A DNA stretch of 64,000 nucleotides, taken from the NCBI GenBank assembly GCA_035556195.1, contig DATMFK010000028.1, positions 56,823 to 120,822 on the forward strand. Direction: 5' to 3'. A program made the position numbers and the translations under genes. How positions within the stretch are numbered: the stretch's first letter is position 1; the number at the start of each line of letters is the position of its first letter. Origin of the DNA: G016756615 sp035556195. GTDB taxonomy: Bacteria; Pseudomonadota; Alphaproteobacteria; Rhizobiales; Rhizobiaceae. A model generated the notes under the pieces. The model searched no databases. It had not been told where the DNA came from and saw nothing but the letters and a program-made list of their open reading frames with translations. Of this stretch, positions 24,136-32,804 are shown piece by piece.

Positions 24136-25770
24136 TTATTCCGCAGCCATCTGGAAAGATGCCTGGCGCGGCTCGCCTAGCTGGGCGCGCAGGCGGGAAA
24201 CCGCACCGGCCAACTCGTGGCGGTCGCACACGGCGAACACGTAGCGGTCGGGGCGCAGGATGTAGAAGCGCTGCTTCGGGGACTTCAGCAGCATGTCGCG
24301 GAAGACGCCGTCGAGGTCGTCGAGCACCAGCGTGTCGGGATCAGCCTCCCAGCCAGCCTTGCCACGGCGCGAGCGGTTGATCTGCACGATCGAGCCGATG
24401 CGGGAGATGTAGGCGCGGTCTTCGGGCGAAAGCTGCGCGGCCGGGTCCTCGTTGATGCCGATGATGGCGAAGCCCTTGCCGATCGCGTCGTCGAGCAGCA
24501 TCGGCCGGTCCTCGGCGTCGGCCACCTTCGGTTGCACGATCATGCGGCCGACCAACGCCTTGCCGCCGACGTTGGAGTGGTCGACGATGCCCTTCTCGTA
24601 GAACGGCATCGGCTTGAACTTCATCTGCAGTACATAGTCGCGCAGCGACGGCATCCGATGCACGAACCAGAAGAACGCCTTGCGGAAATATTCGGTGAAG
24701 TGGCTGTAGGGCGCGTAGAACTTGCCGATGCCGGTGGCGAACTTCACCATCTGTTCGGCGTGGTGCTTACGCTCCTGCTCATAAGTTTCGAGCAACTTCG
24801 GCTCGGCCTTGCCCTTCACGGTCATAGCCAGCTTCCATGACAGGTTCATCACGTCGCGCAGGCCGGAGTTCAGGCCCTGCCCGAAGAACGGCGGCTGCAA
24901 GTGGGCGGCGTCGCCGGCGATGAAGATGCGGCCCTCGCCGAAGCTCGCCGCGATGCGCGAGTGGTGGGTGTAGATGCGGGCGCGGATGATCTCCGGCTTT
25001 TCGTCCGGGCCGAGGCGCTTGCGCAGCAGGCGCGAGATCTCGGCCGGGTCCGACATCTTCTCGTCGGTGTCTTCGGGACGCAGGCGGAATTCGAAGCGAC
25101 GGTGGCCGTAAGGCAGGTCGATGACGATGAAGGGGTTCTTCGGATCACAGTAGATCGCCGAGTATGGCTCGAAGCGGTCATCGTTGCGAAGATCGACGAC
25201 CAGCCAGCGCCACGGATGGGTGTCGCCGAGAAGCTGGATGCCTAGGCCCTTGCGGACGGTCGACTTGCCGCCGTCGCAGCCGACCACGTAGCGCGCCCGC
25301 ATCACCTTCGGGCCATTGGCGGTCTTCATGTCGAGGGTGACGCAGGTGTCGTCCTGGGTGAAGCTCTCGACCTCGTGGCCAGTCAGGACTGTAACATGCG
25401 GGAAGCGCTGGATGCCTGTGCGGATGACCTTTTCCGACAGTGGCTGGATGAACAGGTTGCGGCGCGGCCAGCCGAATGGCTTCGCCTTGGGGCCGACCTC
25501 CGCGAACAGCTTGCCGTTCGAGTGGTGGTAGCGCAGCAGCGTGTTCTGGATCATGTTCTTGAGCAGCGGCTCGGCCAGGCCCGTGGTCTGGAAGGCGCGC
25601 AGCGCCTCGTCGTCCATGCCGACAGCGCGCGGGTAGTCGATGATGTCGGGCTCGCGCTCCAGCACAAGGGTGCGGACCCCGTAGGTCCCCAGCAGATTCG
25701 CGAGGGTGGTGCCGACCGGCCCCGCCCCCACAATGATGACGTCCGCATCGAACTGATTGTGCTGGGCCAT
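24136..25770 (-). CDS. mhpA: FAD-dependent aromatic hydroxylase, MhpA-like
   Basis: The 544-residue class A flavoprotein monooxygenase has GxGxxG in VIIVGAGPVGTTLANLLG (residues about 11-28), the DG motif VVGCDGGKSTVRKGLG and the second FAD motif RIFIAGDAAHLQPPFFGQGL. The C-terminal thioredoxin-like part (FYILRPDRYVFAV) agrees with 3-(3-hydroxyphenyl)propionate hydroxylase, whose E. coli form has 554 residues. It would hydroxylate a phenol to a catechol using NADH and O2. The start at 25770 has GGGAGATAACC upstream. Confidence 0.85.
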   Translation of the reverse strand: MAQHNQFDADVIIVGAGPVGTTLANLLGTYGVRTLVLEREPDIIDYPRAVGMDDEALRAFQTTGLAEPLLKNMIQNTLLRYHHSNGKLFAEVGPKAKPFGWPRRNLFIQPLSEKVIRTGIQRFPHVTVLTGHEVESFTQDDTCVTLDMKTANGPKVMRARYVVGCDGGKSTVRKGLGIQLLGDTHPWRWLVVDLRNDDRFEPYSAIYCDPKNPFIVIDLPYGHRRFEFRLRPEDTDEKMSDPAEISRLLRKRLGPDEKPEIIRARIYTHHSRIAASFGEGRIFIAGDAAHLQPPFFGQGLNSGLRDVMNLSWKLAMTVKGKAEPKLLETYEQERKHHAEQMVKFATGIGKFYAPYSHFTEYFRKAFFWFVHRMPSLRDYVLQMKFKPMPFYEKGIVDHSNVGGKALVGRMIVQPKVADAEDRPMLLDDAIGKGFAIIGINEDPAAQLSPEDRAYISRIGSIVQINRSRRGKAGWEADPDTLVLDDLDGVFRDMLLKSPKQRFYILRPDRYVFAVCDRHELAGAVSRLRAQLGEPRQASFQMAAE

Positions 25771-25832
25771 GGTTATCTCCCGGTCAGCGCGAGCCTGAGC
25801 TCGAAAACAGATGTCCCGCTTTATGATAAAGT

Positions 25833-25853
25833 TGTTACCGATTCGCAATAACA
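25833..25853. promoter_or_regulatory. Candidate operator upstream of the mhpA-like gene
   Basis: TGTTA and TAACA form an inverted repeat with an 11-base spacer in an AT-rich patch between tctC and mhpA. It could be an IclR-type site controlling the enzyme genes. Tentative. Confidence 0.3.
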
Positions 25854-25890
25854 TAATTGTTCACAGGCGAGCATTCCCCGCAAACGGAAA

Positions 25891-25914
25891 CGGCCACCCG
25901 GAGGGGCGGCCGTC
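25891..25914 (-). terminator. Stem-loop after the tctC gene
   Basis: ACGGCCGCCC and GGGTGGCCGT (minus strand) pair over ten positions with one G-T pair and a four-base loop, 25 bases after the tctC stop. It probably reduces transcription into mhpA or protects the tctC message. Confidence 0.55.
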
Positions 25915-25938
25915 ACCAATTTCCGTAGATGTCCGGGC

Positions 25939-26913
25939 TTACTTTGAAACGATGCCGGCCTTCTGCACGAGCGGACCCCACAGGCCGACGGCATCGTCGA
26001 CGCGCTGCTGCAGCGCCTCGGGGGCGCCACCGGCCGACGTGTAGCCATTGGTCGCGAGGTAGGCCTTCACCCGCTCCGAGCCGAGCGCCTCGTTGATGGC
26101 GGCATTGGCCTCGTTGACGATCGCGTCCGGGGTCTTGCTCTGGACGAACACGCCCCACCAGGCGATCGCACGCAGGCCCTCGAGGCCCGCCTCGGCGAAG
26201 GTCGGAACGCCCGGAACCAGCGGCGACGGATAGTCGAGCGCCAGAACGTTCATCGTGCCCTTGGCCATTTCGCCGGCAGCAGCGCCGACGCCGAACACGC
26301 CGAGTTGCACTTCGCCCGACGCCATGGCCTGGATGACCGGGCTGACGCCCTTGAAATGCACGATCTTCAGGTCGATGCCGGCGACCGACTGCAGCAGCTC
26401 GGCAGCCAGGTGCGGCGAGGAGGCCGGGCCGAACGTGCCAAGGGCGAGGCTTTCGGTCTTCGCGCGCTCGATAAGTTCGGCCATCGTCTTGATGCCGGTG
26501 TTGGAGCCGGCGAGCACCGCCAGCGGCCACTCGCCCACGGTGACGACCGGACGCAGGTCCTCGGCCAGCTTGTAGGGCAGCTTCGGCATCGTCACTTCGT
26601 TGAGGGCAATGCCGATGTCCGTGAACAAGATCTCGCGGCCATCCGGTTTGGCCCGCGCCACGGCCTGCGTTGCGATGACGCCGCCTGCGCCCGGCTTGTT
26701 CTCGACGACGACCGCCGAACCCCAGCGCGTCTGCAGTTCTTCAGCGACAAGACGGGCGATCGCGTCGGTGGTTCCGCCGGCCGCGAAGGGTACCACGATG
26801 CTCACCGGACCGCTCGGGTACTTGTCCTCGGCCTGCGCGGCGCCGGCGAAGGCAGAAACAGCCAATGCAGCGCCAAACAGGGCGCGGCGGGTGAAAGAAG
26901 AGCTTCCGTTCAA
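25939..26913 (-). CDS. tctC: Tripartite tricarboxylate transporter binding protein (Bug family)
   Basis: The 324-residue precursor has a Tat-like/Sec signal (FTRRALFGAALAVSAFAGAA QA). The Bug motifs are SIVVPFAAGGTTDAIARLVA, VVENKPGAGGVIATQAVARA and GTFGPASSPHLAAELLQ. It would bind an aromatic or dicarboxylic acid in the periplasm for the TctA/TctB membrane pair encoded at 29815-31769. The start is TTG at 26913 with a perfect AGGAGG eight bases upstream. It lies divergent from the IclR gene. Confidence 0.9.
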   Translation of the reverse strand: MNGSSSFTRRALFGAALAVSAFAGAAQAEDKYPSGPVSIVVPFAAGGTTDAIARLVAEELQTRWGSAVVVENKPGAGGVIATQAVARAKPDGREILFTDIGIALNEVTMPKLPYKLAEDLRPVVTVGEWPLAVLAGSNTGIKTMAELIERAKTESLALGTFGPASSPHLAAELLQSVAGIDLKIVHFKGVSPVIQAMASGEVQLGVFGVGAAAGEMAKGTMNVLALDYPSPLVPGVPTFAEAGLEGLRAIAWWGVFVQSKTPDAIVNEANAAINEALGSERVKAYLATNGYTSAGGAPEALQQRVDDAVGLWGPLVQKAGIVSK

Positions 26914-26935
26914 GACGTTTCCTCCTAGTACTGAT

Positions 26936-26964
26936 CATTTTGTGATATTCAATTTACCACAATA
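26936..26964. promoter_or_regulatory. Imperfect inverted repeat between tctC and the IclR gene
   Basis: TTGTG and CACAA (13-base spacer) are flanked by further matching AT-rich bases (ATTTTGTG and CACAATAT). It sits in the shared promoter region of two divergent genes, where an IclR regulator usually binds. Confidence 0.4.
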
Positions 26965-27070
26965 TGAGAGAATTGGCTGCCAATAGGCCAGTTGCCGTTG
27001 AAAGGCAAGGGAACTTGCTGATCTTAGCCGAAAATTGATATGGATCTGTCCGCAGAATGAGGGGGCAAGA

Positions 27071-27859
27071 ATGACCAGCAAGACAAACGGAGTTGAGAAG
27101 GCGGTCAGCGCCAATTCGACCGCGGACCGTGCGATCGAGATCCTGCTTGCCTTCGACGCGGCCCACCCGGTCTGGACCCCAACCGCGCTGGCGCAGCACC
27201 TGAACATGCCGCGATCGACGATCTACCGATACTTCAACAGCCTCAAGCACTACGGGCTGATCATCGAGGATCGTGACGGCGGCTTCCAGCTTTCGGCCAA
27301 GATCGTGGAACTGGCGCGCGTCGCCAAGAGTTCGACCACGGTCATGCGCATTGCGCGGCCACATCTGGAACGTCTGTCGGAGAAATTCGGCGAATTCACG
27401 TCGCTGCGCGAACTGATCGGGCCGGAACTCGTTCCCGTGGACAGAATCGACTGCCGCCACCACGTGCGCATCCCTTATCTGCGCAACACCACCCTGCCAT
27501 GGCCGGCGACGGCCGGTGCGAAGGTGATGCTGGCCTTCTCGCCGAAGAAGGAAGTGGAGGCGATGTTCCAGATGTTCACGCCGGTCGCCTATACGGCCAA
27601 CACCATCACGGAGCGCAGCCTGCTCGAGAAAGAACTCGAGCGTGTGCGGCGGCAGGGATACGCGGTGTCCAACGAGGAGCGTGACGACGGCGTCAGCGGG
27701 GTCGCAGCGCCAATCTTCTCCGGCGGCCGTCTCGCCTACTGCATTGCCCTCGGCGGGCCGTCGTTCCGCTTCGTGGGCAACAACCTCGCCCAGATGACCG
27801 ACGACGTCACGGAGGCGGTGGCCGCGATCACCGCCGAACTCGCCCAGTACGAACTCTGA
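27071..27859 (+). CDS. IclR-family transcriptional regulator
   Basis: The 262-residue protein has an N-terminal winged helix (ADRAIEILLAFDAAHPVWTP, TALAQHLNMPRSTIYRYFNS) and a C-terminal ligand-binding domain (ARPHLERLSEKFGEFTSLRE, WPATAGAKVMLAF, GYAVSNEERDDGVSGVAAPI). GAGGGGG precedes the ATG at 27071. Standing in the middle of the aromatic cluster and divergent from tctC, it very likely controls both arms in response to the aromatic acid or a catabolite, as MhpR does in E. coli. Confidence 0.9.
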   Translation: MTSKTNGVEKAVSANSTADRAIEILLAFDAAHPVWTPTALAQHLNMPRSTIYRYFNSLKHYGLIIEDRDGGFQLSAKIVELARVAKSSTTVMRIARPHLERLSEKFGEFTSLRELIGPELVPVDRIDCRHHVRIPYLRNTTLPWPATAGAKVMLAFSPKKEVEAMFQMFTPVAYTANTITERSLLEKELERVRRQGYAVSNEERDDGVSGVAAPIFSGGRLAYCIALGGPSFRFVGNNLAQMTDDVTEAVAAITAELAQYEL

Positions 27860-27866
27860 AAAGAGA

Positions 27867-27894
27867 AAACCCCGCCAGGATCCTGGCGGGGTTT
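27867..27894. terminator. Perfect 28-base palindrome, bidirectional terminator
   Basis: AAACCCCGCCAGGA and its exact complement form a complete 28-base palindrome in the gap between the convergent IclR gene and the hydrolase gene. A-run and T-run ends on both sides give Rho-independent signals for both strands. Confidence 0.88.
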
Positions 27895-27919
27895 GCTGTC
27901 AGGTTGGATGGGCCTGACC

Positions 27920-28792
27920 TCAGGCAGTGAGGAATTCCAGGCTGAGACGGTTGAAGGTGTGGGGGTCTTCGAACTGCGGCCAGTGGCCGACGCCTTCCAT
28001 CTCGACATAGCGCGCATTCGGCATCAGCTTCGAGACGACCTGCGCGGTGCGCAAATATTCGTCGGCGTCGGCAAGCGAGCCGACGACCAGCGCCTCCGCC
28101 GTAATCGCCCGCCAGTCGTCATCCTTGAGCAGGTTGCGCTCGCGAATATCTGGGTCCTGCAGGGCGAGGATGTTGAGCATCCCCTGCTTCATCTCCGGCA
28201 TCCGGTAGAGGGCCTGGCGGTGCGCGACGAGGTCATCGATGCGGCTCTCTTCCTTCGCCAGCAGCTTGTTGAAGATCGCCTTGATGTTCTCCCAGGACGG
28301 ATCATCGACCGCTTTGGTGCGCTGTGAGATGATGCGGCCGCGGTTCTCGGCACTGGAGAAGTAGCCGGATGCCGACAACAGGACCAGCTTGCCGATCCGC
28401 TCCGGGTAGGTGCGGGCGATCGCCGCGGAAATCCACGCGCCCAGCGAGCAGCCCATGAAGTGGGCCTTCCCGACTTCCATGACGTTGAGGAAGCCGAGGA
28501 CGTGCCCCATATAGTCCTTGATCTCGAGCGGATGGTTCGGCTTGTCGGTGAAGCCGCAGCCAATCATGTCGAGCGCCAGGATGTCGAAGTCGGCGCTGTG
28601 CGCCTTGAAGTTAGACGAGAAGGCTTCCCAGTGGCCGGCGGTGCCGTGCAGCATCACTAGGAACGGCTTGCCGCGGGTGCCCGAGCGGACGTAGCGGGTG
28701 TTGAGGCCGTTGACGGTGACGAAGCCCTGCTCGAACGCGGTGTCGCGCAGGCCGGTCCAGATCGAACGGTAGTCGTTCACGTGTTCAGTCAT
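27920..28792 (-). CDS. mhpC: Meta-cleavage product hydrolase, MhpC-like
   Basis: The 290-residue alpha/beta hydrolase has the oxyanion stretch PFLVMLHGTAGHWEAFSSNF, the nucleophile elbow MGCSLGAW, ALVVGSLADADEYL for the acid and VEMEGVGHWPQFEDP for the histidine. It would hydrolyse the 2-hydroxy-6-oxo-nona-2,4-diene-dioate-type ring-fission product to a dienoate plus succinate-like acid. The ATG at 28792 has AAGGGA upstream and lies 17 bases after the dioxygenase stop. Confidence 0.85.
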   Translation of the reverse strand: MTEHVNDYRSIWTGLRDTAFEQGFVTVNGLNTRYVRSGTRGKPFLVMLHGTAGHWEAFSSNFKAHSADFDILALDMIGCGFTDKPNHPLEIKDYMGHVLGFLNVMEVGKAHFMGCSLGAWISAAIARTYPERIGKLVLLSASGYFSSAENRGRIISQRTKAVDDPSWENIKAIFNKLLAKEESRIDDLVAHRQALYRMPEMKQGMLNILALQDPDIRERNLLKDDDWRAITAEALVVGSLADADEYLRTAQVVSKLMPNARYVEMEGVGHWPQFEDPHTFNRLSLEFLTA

Positions 28793-28809
28793 CGCTTCGG
28801 TCCCTTCGA

Positions 28810-29751
28810 TCACTCACCATCCGGCGCGCAGATGCCGCCGCCGATCACGCCCATCCCGGTGATCCAGGTCGGAACCGCCTCGTAGCCGACGACCCGGATG
28901 TCGCGGCCCCATGCGGCGGCGGCCGCGATCCAGCTGCGCAGCTCATGCGCGCCGTTGCCGGCGGCCGCCTCGATCTCGGCGTCCGCGAGCCTGTGCAGCG
29001 GCTCGAAATTGTTGGTCACGACCATGTCGAGGAACCAGGCATCCCAGCTCTCAGACACCTTGCCGGTACGGCCCTCGGCGCGGCGCTCCTTGGAGATGCG
29101 CTCCTTCTCGGCATTCACCTCGCGCGAGCGCTCACGGCCGTTGATGATGTAGTCGCGGGTTTCGGCAGGCGTGGCCTCGTCGTCCGCCGACATCTTCGGC
29201 AGGAAGTGCGACAGGCCGCCCGAGCCCATCACGATGACGTTCAGATCCTGCGGGAAGCTGCGGATGGCGTCGCCGACTGCGCGGCCGAAATCGGCCACGC
29301 GGCGATAGCTCGGACGCGGGCCGCCCTGGCAGTTGATCATGATCGGCACAATCGGGATGTCGAGCTCGGGATTGACCGCCGCATAGGGCTGGGTGTGGCC
29401 GTGGTCGACGCTCATGTTCAGCGACACCGCCGGATCGAAGCCGGTGTCCATCAGGTTGCCTAGGATGTGACGGCCAAGTTCCTCCGCGCAGAGCAGCGGG
29501 CCGGACGGGCTGTCGTAGTCGCCATAGCCTTCGACCTTCTCGATGCCGATGCAGAACTGCGGCAGCACGTCATAGAAGAAGTTGCGGTAGTGATCCGGAC
29601 CGAACAGGACGATGGCGTCGACCTTCTCGCCGTTGAACTTGCGCAGGCGCTCGATGGCGGCGACGAATTCCTGGCCCGGACCGGTCAGGTCACGGGAGAG
29701 GTCCCACGAGGGGGAATGGGACATTGCAGCGAGGCCGACGAGATTGGCCAT
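28810..29751 (-). CDS. mhpB: Class III extradiol ring-cleavage dioxygenase, MhpB-like
   Basis: The 313-residue protein resembles 2,3-dihydroxyphenylpropionate 1,2-dioxygenase (E. coli MhpB, about 314 residues). It has LAAMSHSPSWDL (Fe-ligand His), LFGPDHYRNFFYDVLPQFCI, VSLNMSVDHGHTQPYAAVN (second His), VIVMGSGGLSHFLP, and the WDAWFLD...AHELRSWIAAAAA tail. It would open a catechol ring next to the hydroxyls using Fe(II) and O2. It lies 63 bases after tctA. Confidence 0.87.
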   Translation of the reverse strand: MANLVGLAAMSHSPSWDLSRDLTGPGQEFVAAIERLRKFNGEKVDAIVLFGPDHYRNFFYDVLPQFCIGIEKVEGYGDYDSPSGPLLCAEELGRHILGNLMDTGFDPAVSLNMSVDHGHTQPYAAVNPELDIPIVPIMINCQGGPRPSYRRVADFGRAVGDAIRSFPQDLNVIVMGSGGLSHFLPKMSADDEATPAETRDYIINGRERSREVNAEKERISKERRAEGRTGKVSESWDAWFLDMVVTNNFEPLHRLADAEIEAAAGNGAHELRSWIAAAAAWGRDIRVVGYEAVPTWITGMGVIGGGICAPDGE

Positions 29752-29814
29752 GACAGGATCTCCAGTGGTGTTTGTTTGGGCGGATCGGGTGGGGAGCGGG
29801 ACGCCCGCAACCGG

Positions 29815-31320
29815 CTAGTCCTCGAAAACCTTGGCGCGCTTCTTGCGCAGGCCGGGCAAGGACATCACGACCAGCAGAACCACCGCGGCGCCGAGCAGGC
29901 TCGCCGAGATGGGACGGTCGATGAAGATGCTGTAGTCGCCACCCGACACGTTCAGCGCGCGGCGCAGGTTCTCTTCCATCATGGGGCCAAGGATGAAGCC
30001 GAGGATCAGCGGCGCCGGCTCGCAGCCGCAGCGCATCAGCAGGTAGCCGAACAGCGTGAAGCCACCGAGAAGCAGCACCTGGAATGCGCTGCCGCCTTCC
30101 GAATAGACGCCGATCAGGCAGAACATCATGATCGCCGGGAACAGCATCCTGTAGGAGATCGTCAGCAGCTTTACCCACAGCCCTACCAGCGGCAAGTTGA
30201 GGACGACTAGCATGAGATTGCCGATCCACATCGACGCGATCAGGCCCCAGAACAGTTCCGGACGCTCCGAGATGATGGCGGAGCCAGGCGCGACGCCGTG
30301 GATCATCATCGCGCCCATCAGCAGCGCCATGATTGGGTTCGACGGTAGGCCGAGAGTGAGCAGCGGAATGAAGCTTGTCTGCGCGCCCGCATTGTTGGCC
30401 GCCTCAGGCGCCGCCACGCCGGCGGGCGCACCGTGCCCGAAGGTTTCCGGCTTCTTCGACAGCTTCTTTTCGAGCGTATAGCTTGCGAAGGACGCGAGGA
30501 CCGCGCCGCCGCCGGGAAGGATGCCGAGCATCGAACCCAGCACCGTGCCGCGCACCGTGGCGGGAGCGGCATCGCGCAACTCCTCCTTGGTGGGATAAAG
30601 GTCGCGGATGCCCATCGTCGGCTTCTCGCCGCACACCTCGGGGAATTCGAGGTTGCGCACCACCTCGACCAGGCCGAACAGGCCGATAGAGATCGCCAGG
30701 AAGCTGACGCCCTCGTACAGGTCCGGCATGTCGAAGGTGAAACGCTGGACGCCTGAATTGAGGTCGAGGCCGATGAGGCCGAACAGGAAGCCGATCAGCA
30801 TCACCGTGATCGCCTTCAGGATCGAGCCCTGCGCCAGTACGATCGACATGGTGAGGCCCAGCACCATCAGCGAGAAATAGTCCGCGGAGTGGAAGTGCAT
30901 GGCGACGTCGGCCAGGGACGAGCCGAAGGCGGCGATCAACAGCGTGGCGACCGTGCCGGCGAAGAAGGACGCGAGGGCCGCGATGGCAAGGGCCGCGCCA
31001 CCGCGGTTCTTGCGCGCCATCTCATAGCCGTCGAGGGTCGTGACAATAGAACCCGCCTCGCCCGGCATGCGCACGAGAATGGCCGCGGTGGAGCCGCCAT
31101 ACTGCGCGCCGTAATAGATGCCAGCGAGCATGATGAGGCCCGACAGCGGGTCGATGCCGAATGTGAGCGGCAGCAGCATCGCCACCGTGGGCACGACGCC
31201 AATGCCCGGCAGAACGCCGACGAGCGTGCCCAGGAGGCAGCCTATGAAGGCATAGCCGACGTTTTCAAGCGTGGCGGCGCCGGAGAAGCCGACGGCGAGA
31301 TTGTTGAGCAGCAGATCCAT
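29815..31320 (-). CDS. tctA: Tripartite tricarboxylate transporter large membrane subunit
   Basis: The 501-residue protein has about twelve hydrophobic helices and the TctA signatures GCLLGTLVGVLPGIGVVPTV and ILPGGGAVLASFASYTLEKK, an internal repeat typical for this family, plus RCGCEPAPLILGFILGPMME near the end. It works with TctB and TctC as a secondary transporter driven by an ion gradient. The start at 31320 is two bases after the TctB stop. Confidence 0.93.
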   Translation of the reverse strand: MDLLLNNLAVGFSGAATLENVGYAFIGCLLGTLVGVLPGIGVVPTVAMLLPLTFGIDPLSGLIMLAGIYYGAQYGGSTAAILVRMPGEAGSIVTTLDGYEMARKNRGGAALAIAALASFFAGTVATLLIAAFGSSLADVAMHFHSADYFSLMVLGLTMSIVLAQGSILKAITVMLIGFLFGLIGLDLNSGVQRFTFDMPDLYEGVSFLAISIGLFGLVEVVRNLEFPEVCGEKPTMGIRDLYPTKEELRDAAPATVRGTVLGSMLGILPGGGAVLASFASYTLEKKLSKKPETFGHGAPAGVAAPEAANNAGAQTSFIPLLTLGLPSNPIMALLMGAMMIHGVAPGSAIISERPELFWGLIASMWIGNLMLVVLNLPLVGLWVKLLTISYRMLFPAIMMFCLIGVYSEGGSAFQVLLLGGFTLFGYLLMRCGCEPAPLILGFILGPMMEENLRRALNVSGGDYSIFIDRPISASLLGAAVVLLVVMSLPGLRKKRAKVFED

Positions 31321-31322
31321 CT

Positions 31323-31769
31323 TCAGAACCACCACAGTTCAAACGGCAGACCAAGGCCGATGATGAAGACGAGCGCGAGGGCGGCCGGAAGGAGAACTAC
31401 CATGCCGAGGACGTAGCCGATGGACGGCCGGTCCATCGCGAACAGGGCAATCAGGACCGACGCTGAACTGGCGAGTACGAAGCCGACCCTGTCGACCAGC
31501 AACGCGAAGGCGACGCAGGCCGCGAGAATGAGAAGGATAGGACGCAGGCTGATGGTTCCGACCGCCACTTTCTGCATCCACAGCGAGCGCAGGCTGGTGA
31601 CGGCGCCAAGCGCCACGATGATCAGGGCAAGCGCGCGCGGCACGTAACCCGGGCCCATCTCGGACGAGGTTCCGGAGTCGAGGTCCGACCCGAACAGGAG
31701 CGCGGCTGCGCCGATCGCCATGAAGATGATGCCTGCGAGCATATCCTGTGACATGCGGATGCTGAGCAC
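31323..31769 (-). CDS. tctB: Tripartite tricarboxylate transporter small membrane subunit
   Basis: This 148-residue protein has four hydrophobic helices (IIFMAIGAAALLFGSDLDSG, RALALIIVALGAVTSL, RPILLILAACVAFALLVD, LGMVVLLPAALALVFIIGLG) and the conserved MGPGYVPRALAL stretch of TctB. It is the first gene of the tctBA-mhpBC transcript, so the promoter should lie in 31770-31950. Confidence 0.9.
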   Translation of the reverse strand: MLSIRMSQDMLAGIIFMAIGAAALLFGSDLDSGTSSEMGPGYVPRALALIIVALGAVTSLRSLWMQKVAVGTISLRPILLILAACVAFALLVDRVGFVLASSASVLIALFAMDRPSIGYVLGMVVLLPAALALVFIIGLGLPFELWWF

Positions 31770-32467
31770 AGTTTCCTCCTGTACACATTGAGTCAGCCGG
31801 GGGAGCCCGTCACGCGGGGCGTCCCGTTCGGAAGCAGCACTCCCCCTCCACGGGGTGGACGCTCTACAGTGCCTTGATCAGATTATCAATATTAAAAATG
31901 GCAGTATCAAATTTTGACAACAAGATGCTGCCACGCCGACTCCTTGCGCTGAGTGCGCTCAGAGTCAGGCAATTCGCGGCACCGGCTGGAATATCGTTGT
32001 TCTCGTGCGCAAGAAAACGCTTTGCGTCCATCCTGCGCGCACCGATGATGTCGTAGGGAATGATGTAGGTGGCGGGGCGGTCACCAGTGTTTCGGATCGG
32101 TGACTCAAGCATGCGTTGCGGTCACGGCTTTCAGCCACGACGTCCGCACCGAGTTCCTAAGAATCGAAACCAACATCAACTCAATCATGCGATTTAACTG
32201 AACCGGAAAGGATAGGGAGCTTCGAGACCATTATGACGGTGAAGAGATCGCAAGCAGAACGGCAGTTTTTCGCACTCTTATGGCGAAAGCGGACTGACTG
32301 ATTGCGGCCCCAGAGCTGCCGGATCGCAACGCGCCCCCGATTCGTTCGTTTAACAATCTTGTTTGGCCTCCCAAAACCTGTCGGGCTGGTTAGTTCACGC
32401 GATCCATAGGTAGGCGCGATCGAGACCATATTTGCGGTTCCCCCGGATTGGATTGGGACTTTGGGCA
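31770..32467. other. Stretch without a supported gene
   Basis: An 82-codon minus frame (31864-32112) overlaps the presumed tctB promoter and matches nothing recognised. The part 31870-31925 is AT-rich and holds TCAAATTTTGA, a near palindrome that may be a regulator site. From 32113 to 32467 no coding signal or repeat was found. Confidence 0.4.
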
Positions 32468-32801
32468 TCAATGGGCGCACCAATCGATACGCCCTTGCCT
32501 GATCCAGAAGTGGCAACCACAATCGTTCAGCTGATGCACCGATGGCTGCACGGTGGGCCGATGCCAGAAATCTCGGAATACGTTCCAACGTGGCCGGCGA
32601 CCGGGGTTTAATGAGAGACTGATGGTCTTGCCACAACCGCCCGGGCAGGACAGGCATGCCCCCTTCTCGATCTGCGGTCGAGCACGACGAGCAGTTGTCC
32701 ATGTGGGCACGGCGGCGGGAAAGGTCGGCGTGTTCTCGGTGAACAGATCGAACGGGAGGAACCCCAAAAAAGCGCAGGAAGAGTGCGATTCTGTTCTTCA
32801 C
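32468..32801 (-). pseudogene. DUF6527-like zinc-binding protein, frameshifted
   Basis: The gene starts VKNRIALFLRFF (GTG at 32801), slips frame, continues GFLPFDLFTENTPTFPAAVP, then a middle part whose expected wording (HGQLLVVLDRRSR) is in a third frame. It ends with CLSCPGGCGKTISLSLNPGR then RPRWNVFRDFWHRPTVQPSV and CGCHFWIRQGRIDWC. The Cys-rich CPGGCG, the RPRW and the final C-x-C-HFWIRxGRIxWC pattern correspond to the small DUF6527 family that accompanies ThiF/E1-like genes. At least two shifts make it inactive. The assignment is from memory of the family pattern. Confidence 0.6.
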
Positions 32802-32804
32802 CGC

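Noticed and set aside
31864..32112. Small minus-strand frame of 82 codons upstream of tctB
   Set aside because: No recognised domain, runs through AT-rich DNA likely to be promoter sequence; kept only as a note.
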